Assembly: GCA_021159825.1 (NCBI GenBank)
Contig: JAGHDR010000252.1
Location: 1-10,996 of the forward strand
Direction of reading: 5' to 3'
Length of the DNA: 10,996 nt
Origin: Deltaproteobacteria bacterium
Lineage (GTDB): Bacteria; Desulfobacterota; DSM-4660; Desulfatiglandales; Desulfatiglandaceae
Each line of letters starts with the position of its first letter. Position 1 is the first letter of the stretch. Positions 7,909 through 10,996 of this stretch are shown one piece after another. The translations under genes and the position numbers were made by a program. The notes beneath the pieces were generated by a model. It was not told the DNA's origin, made no database searches, and worked only from the letters and a program-made list of their open reading frames with translations.

Positions 7909-9581
7909 ATATTGCAGTTTATCGGCCAGAACCGCCTCGAGAGCCTTTTCATACCGGGTTCCACCTCAATGACGTCCGCCAGAATTCCCAAAACCCGACC
8001 TTGGTTGCCCGGCGCAAAATCCCTGGCCCGCATGATGGTTCTCACACCCGCTTTGTATCCTTCAAAATTTTCCATCAGTCCTTCCAGGCTTGTTATTCGG
8101 GACCGGCAGGTGTTCAACGCTGATTCCGCTTTTTTTGCCTCCGTTTCAACCCGGTTCTTAATGCTCTCAAGCTCACTTGTTCTTGTACCCGTTTCTTCGA
8201 TGCTGTTTTCGAGTTCCTGAAGTTTTTCCATGATCGCTTCCCGAACCCTGGTTTTTCTTTCGGACGTTTTCAGGATACTTTCAGACCTGGCGGTGATCTC
8301 TGCCAGTTCATTTTCCAATCGGGTCCGGCTGTCGGAGACCTGTTCCAATGCCTTGTTGAGATATCCCGTTTCATGGTTAAGACCCACCGCACGGGTTTCG
8401 CCGACGTTCATGTTCTCCCTTGCCTTTTCAAAGTTCTCCCGGATTTCTTTGAAAAGCCGTTTTCGTGTTTTGAGCCGTTCCTCTTCAAGCTGCGCTTCCT
8501 CCTCAAGATCGGTGGTTTCTCCCTGTAGCCTGAGCCTTTCCCTTTTCAGGTGCTCCTTCTTTTTCTCCAGTCCCGCAATGTTCGTTCGCACGTCCCCCTG
8601 CTCTGTTTCGAGGCGGGAAGCCAATTGCGAAAGGGTTTTGAGCTCTCCTTCCAGGGATTGTATGTCCGATTCCTTTTTTTTAACGCGATCTCTGCAATCA
8701 AAGTGTACCTTGCGGCAAGCGGAAAGCCCCTCTTCCTTTTCCTCCAGTTCCAGGTTCATGTGGACGATTTTGGCTTCGTGCCGGGAAAGGGTTGCGGTGA
8801 GGTCGGTTTTTTTATCCGTAAGGGTTTCAGTGGAATGCATTTTACGGCCCACATCATCCATGAGTTTTTTGTAAGTGTTCCCAAAAAACGCCAATTCCAG
8901 ATCCTGAATTTTGCCGCTGAGGGCTTTGTAACGGTTGGCCTTGGCCGCCTGTCTTTTGAGGGATCGGATCTGTTTTTCGATTTCGCTTAAAATATCGCCA
9001 ACCCGTTGCAGATTGGTTTCAGTCAGCTCGATTTTCTTCTGTGACACGACCACGTTTTTTCTATATTTTGTGATACCGGCAGCCTCCTCCAGCATGATGC
9101 GGGTTTCCTCGGGCCGCTGCTCAATAATGTTTCCGATTTGGCCTTGACCGATGATGGAATAGGCTTTGTTTCCCAAGCCCGTATCCATGAAAACCTCCTG
9201 GATGTCCTTTAACCGGCATGGCACATTGTTGAGCAGGTATTCACTCTCGCCGGATCTGTAAAGACGTCTGGTAACGGACAATTCCGGGCTATGGGCCAAG
9301 GCGGGTGGAAAGTCGCCGGTTCCATTTTCAAAAAGGAGCGATACTTCAGCCATTCCAAGTGGTTTGCTGTTTCCGGCACCGCTGAAAATAATGTCTTCCA
9401 TTTTGCGACCGCGGAGTTGTTTGGGGCTCTGTTCTCCCATACACCACCGGATGGCGTCGACCACATTGCTTTTACCGCAGCCGTTGGGACCCACAACGCC
9501 GCTGATACCGGTCGGGAAGTTAATCTCCAACCTTTCCAGAAAGGACTTGAAGCCATGTATGGATACTTGCTTTATTTTCAT
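7905..9581 (-). pseudogene. smc: SMC chromosome partition protein, N-terminal part (before frameshift)
   Basis: N-terminal half of bacterial SMC, the ATPase that with ScpA/ScpB compacts and aligns sister chromosomes. It starts at MKIKQVSIHGFKSF. Walker A is GPNGCGKSN (31-39), followed by AIRWCMGEQSPKQLRGRK and the conserved EEAAGITKYR. A long Glu/Lys/Arg-rich coiled coil (about 165-500) leads to the start of the hinge (YKAGVRTIM, GILADVIEVEPG). True SMC sequence ends at Gly543; the remaining 16 residues to the TGA at 7907-7905 are out of frame. I chose ATG 9581, because GGAG lies 6 bases upstream and family members begin just before this motif. An ATG at 9614 would add 11 residues but has no ribosome binding site. 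This is the first gene of the minus-strand group. Confidence 0.93.
7951..7955 (-). other. smc: One-base frameshift site in the smc hinge
   Basis: On the minus strand the reading GAA CCC GGT ATG AAA gives EPG-MK and then runs out of frame to a stop. Adding one T (GGT TAT GAA AAG GCT CTC) gives EPG-YEKAL, which fits the family pattern and joins the two open frames into 1193 codons including the stop. A single base is therefore missing at or next to 7953. Whether it is a mutation or a sequencing or assembly error cannot be decided here. Confidence 0.9.
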
Positions 9582-9585
9582 CCCG

Positions 9586-9591
9586 CTCTCC
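9586..9591 (-). promoter_or_regulatory. Shine-Dalgarno site of smc
   Basis: GGAGAG on the minus strand, with its GGAG 6 bases before the ATG at 9581. A second AGGAG lies just upstream (9597-9593). Together they favour 9581 over the ATG at 9614, which has no such motif. Confidence 0.7.
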
Positions 9592-9598
9592 GCTCCTG

Positions 9599-9612
9599 GG
9601 ATTTTAAAATCC
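9599..9612. promoter_or_regulatory. 14-bp perfect palindrome upstream of smc
   Basis: GGATTTTAAAATCC reads the same on both strands and ends 17 bases before the smc start codon. A further half-site (TGGAT, 9616-9620) pairs with ATCCA (9609-9613), so GGAT/ATCC half-sites occur three times in alternating orientation over 22 bases. It could be an operator for a dimeric repressor or a weak hairpin in the smc leader. The function is inferred only from symmetry and position. Confidence 0.35.
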
Positions 9613-9671
9613 ATTTGGATGCGTTTTTATAACCCATAACGATCAAAAAAACCCCTAACATAATTTCCGAG

Positions 9672-9694
9672 TATTGTAAATAAAAAGTACAATA
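9672..9694. promoter_or_regulatory. Inverted repeat TATTGTA-N9-TACAATA in the divergent region
   Basis: Perfect 7-bp arms (9672-9678 and 9688-9694) flank a 9-base A-rich spacer between the divergent smc and patatin genes. About two helical turns separate the outer ends, as in many operators bound by dimeric helix-turn-helix proteins. No U-tract or GC-rich stem suggests a terminator. The region is AT-rich, so chance symmetry is a real alternative. Confidence 0.3.
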
Positions 9695-9758
9695 TGATGT
9701 GATATAAAAAATCTTTATGCCAAGATATGGTGCAGTTTGTTTCCATTTTGGAATGATG

Positions 9759-9788
9759 TTGACATATTCTCAAAAAAATCCCTATTAT
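9759..9788 (+). promoter_or_regulatory. Sigma-70 type promoter for the patatin gene
   Basis: A perfect -35 box TTGACA (9759-9764) is followed after 18 bases by TATTAT (9783-9788), 5 of 6 matches to TATAAT. The spacer contains a run of seven A residues. Transcription would begin near 9795, about 100 bases before the preferred patatin start at 9897. This is the best promoter match in the window, and it excludes use of the far-upstream ATG at 9717 from this transcript. Confidence 0.6.
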
Positions 9789-9886
9789 CGGACGGAAAAA
9801 TATATGGGGTTAACCGATGATGGATCTTATGCCAGCGATGAAGTAAAAAAGACATCGTTTGTGCGCTGGATGCGCCTCCCCCTCTC

Positions 9887-9891
9887 AGAGG
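9887..9891 (+). promoter_or_regulatory. Shine-Dalgarno site of the patatin gene
   Basis: AGAGG lies 5 bases before the ATG at 9897. The upstream in-frame ATGs at 9717 and 9804 have no motif or only a weak one, so this site supports the 291-aa form. Confidence 0.5.
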
Positions 9892-9896
9892 TGTTC

Positions 9897-10772
9897 ATGG
9901 AAATGGCGACAGTAGAAGAAAGTCTTTCCGCATCTGAAAACAATTTCGGCCGGGTGGGGGTGGTATTTTCCTCCGGGTTTTTCGGTTTTTTTGCACATGC
10001 CGGATTTCTAGCGGCCTTTCGGGAGATGAGAATTGTCCCTGCGGCATTTGCCGGAGCCAGTTCAGGCGCCATTGTGGCGGCCATGGCCGCTGCGGAAATG
10101 GGGAATGACGACATCCGTGAACTTTTGTTCAATCTAAACAAGGACGATTTCTGGGATCCCGATCCTTTACCCAGGTTTTTGAAAAGCGCCTTACGACTGT
10201 TCCGGGGATATACCGGTTATCTCAGGGGAGATGGTTTTACGCGGTTGCTAAAACGGCTTCCGACAAGCTATTTCGAGAAATGTCGATACCCGTTGGCCAT
10301 ATCAGCGGTTGATGTAACCCATAGAAGAGAGAAAATTTTTACCAGCGGAAATCTTGTTAAAGCTGTTCAGGCTTCGGGATCAGTTCCCATGCTTTTTCAG
10401 GCGGTGGAAATTGATGGTGGCTTCTATGTGGATGGTGGCCTCAGCAGCAAGGCGCCGGTGGAAGCCCTCGCGGATCTTTGTGGTTTGGACAAAATCCTGA
10501 TCCATTTCGTCGCGTCTGATAATGTCAAAAAAACGGGCAACGGGTTCATGAAAAAACGATTCACCCCCTGGCGGATGCAGCACATCGCCATCAATACGGC
10601 CCGAATGGAAGATTATGAAAGGCAGAAAAGGATCGTGGCCATGCGTGGGGTGAAGGTGATTGAAATCAACACCGGCGCACCATCCGTGGGCCCTAACAGT
10701 TTGGATAGGGGGCCGGCCACTTACCGGGCTGCAAAAGCCTCGGCTTTAAGGTATCTGGAGAAGATGTTTTAG
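9897..10772 (+). CDS. Patatin-like phospholipase (291 aa)
   Basis: Predicted Ser-Asp dyad acyl hydrolase of the patatin/RssA-like family, which cleaves acyl chains from phospholipids or other lipids. The nucleophile elbow is GASSG (53-57, Ser55) and the catalytic Asp lies in DGG (179-181, Asp179). VKAVQASGSVPMLFQ before the DGG is also typical. The oxyanion-hole loop reads FSSGFFGFFAHAGFL (24-38) in place of the usual GGGxxG, so the first glycines are replaced by serine. No signal peptide or clear membrane helix is seen, so it is probably cytoplasmic or membrane-peripheral. The frame is open from ATG 9717 (351 aa), but a strong promoter match lies inside that extension and AGAGG precedes 9897. 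ATG 9804 (322 aa) is a second choice, because the codons between look plausible. It is transcribed alone, divergent from smc and convergent with the aminotransferase. Its substrate is unknown. Confidence 0.88.
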   Translation: MEMATVEESLSASENNFGRVGVVFSSGFFGFFAHAGFLAAFREMRIVPAAFAGASSGAIVAAMAAAEMGNDDIRELLFNLNKDDFWDPDPLPRFLKSALRLFRGYTGYLRGDGFTRLLKRLPTSYFEKCRYPLAISAVDVTHRREKIFTSGNLVKAVQASGSVPMLFQAVEIDGGFYVDGGLSSKAPVEALADLCGLDKILIHFVASDNVKKTGNGFMKKRFTPWRMQHIAINTARMEDYERQKRIVAMRGVKVIEINTGAPSVGPNSLDRGPATYRAAKASALRYLEKMF

Positions 10773-10813
10773 GGGATTTCGGGTCACTTTTCGATCTTTC
10801 GCTATAACGCATG

Positions 10814-10996
10814 CTATTCATTCAACAATTTGGCCAGTCGGCGGATGCCTTTGTGGATGGTATCGATATCCGAATAGGAAAAATTGAGTCGCATTTCGTT
10901 TTTTTTCACAATGCCCTCGGGATAAAACTTACTTCCCGGGATAAAAGCCACCTTGTTTACCACCGCTTTTTCAAATAACACATCCGTATCGAGATC
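10814..10996 (-). CDS. PLP-dependent class I/II aminotransferase, C-terminal end (partial)
   Basis: The last 60 codons of a gene that continues past the right edge. Read on the minus strand from 10996 to the TAG at 10816-10814, the protein contains VAFIPGSKFYPEG, then KNEMRLNFSYSD, and ends in GIRRLAKLLNE. The PGxxFYP-N-RLNFS pattern is the C-terminal signature of fold-type I aminotransferases of the LysN/2-aminoadipate or MocR-like subgroup. The Arg in RLNFS would bind the substrate carboxylate, and PLP attachment lies outside the window. The amino acid substrate cannot be told from this part. Its stop is 41 bases from the patatin stop, and I see no clear terminator hairpin between the convergent genes. 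Confidence 0.85.
   Translation of the reverse strand, partial: DLDTDVLFEKAVVNKVAFIPGSKFYPEGIVKKNEMRLNFSYSDIDTIHKGIRRLAKLLNE

Noticed and set aside
7900..7960. Programmed -1 frameshifting or a naturally two-part SMC
   Set aside because: There is no X XXY YYZ slippery heptamer at the required point; the nearby GAAAAGG is a poor match. The protein pattern is restored exactly by one added base at GGT-TAT, and the GTG of the second frame has no ribosome binding site.
8230..8874. 214-codon Ser/Arg-rich plus-strand frame opposite smc
   Set aside because: The Ser, Arg and Phe richness is what the reverse strand of a Glu/Lys/Arg-rich coiled coil gives. It is a shadow of smc.
10773..10813. Bidirectional terminator between the convergent patatin and aminotransferase genes
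   Set aside because: No inverted repeat with a T-tract could be found in the 41 bases.

Overview
The window looks like an ordinary chromosomal segment of a mid-GC, Gram-negative bacterium. The hisS-aspS tandem, the smc-ftsY pair, a Get3/ArsA-like ATPase beside them and a cysteine-rich HisRS insertion suggest a delta-proteobacterial (Desulfobacterota-like) lineage. That placement is inferred from protein character and gene order, without any database search. No rRNA, tRNA, CRISPR array, prophage or insertion sequence is visible.

Layout. Positions 1-221 hold no gene I can support. From about 9581 leftward to 254, six genes lie head to tail on the minus strand: smc (broken by a one-base frameshift), ftsY, an ArsA/Get3-like ATPase, a 78-aa lysine-rich protein of unknown function, hisS and aspS. 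Gaps are short (2 to about 50 bases, or about 97 bases before the ATPase if its internal start is used), which suggests one operon. It closes with a strong intrinsic terminator at 225-257 whose stem contains the aspS stop codon. At 9582-9896 is a divergent control region. It holds a 14-bp palindrome just upstream of smc, a TATTGTA/TACAATA dyad and a near-consensus sigma-70 promoter facing right. That promoter drives a patatin-like phospholipase (9897-10772, plus). The right edge carries the last 60 codons of a class I/II PLP-dependent aminotransferase on the minus strand, convergent with the patatin gene.

How the genes fit together. The minus-strand group combines chromosome organisation (SMC), co-translational membrane targeting (FtsY, the SRP receptor), a second SIMIBI-class NTPase of the Get3/ArsA type, and two class II aminoacyl-tRNA synthetases (HisRS, AspRS). 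It is essentially housekeeping. The least explained parts are the ATPase with its fused HSP20-like C-terminus and the 78-aa protein, whose ribosome binding site directly abuts the ATPase stop codon. The patatin has a normal catalytic Ser/Asp pair but an unusual oxyanion-hole loop. I see no defence or mobile system here.
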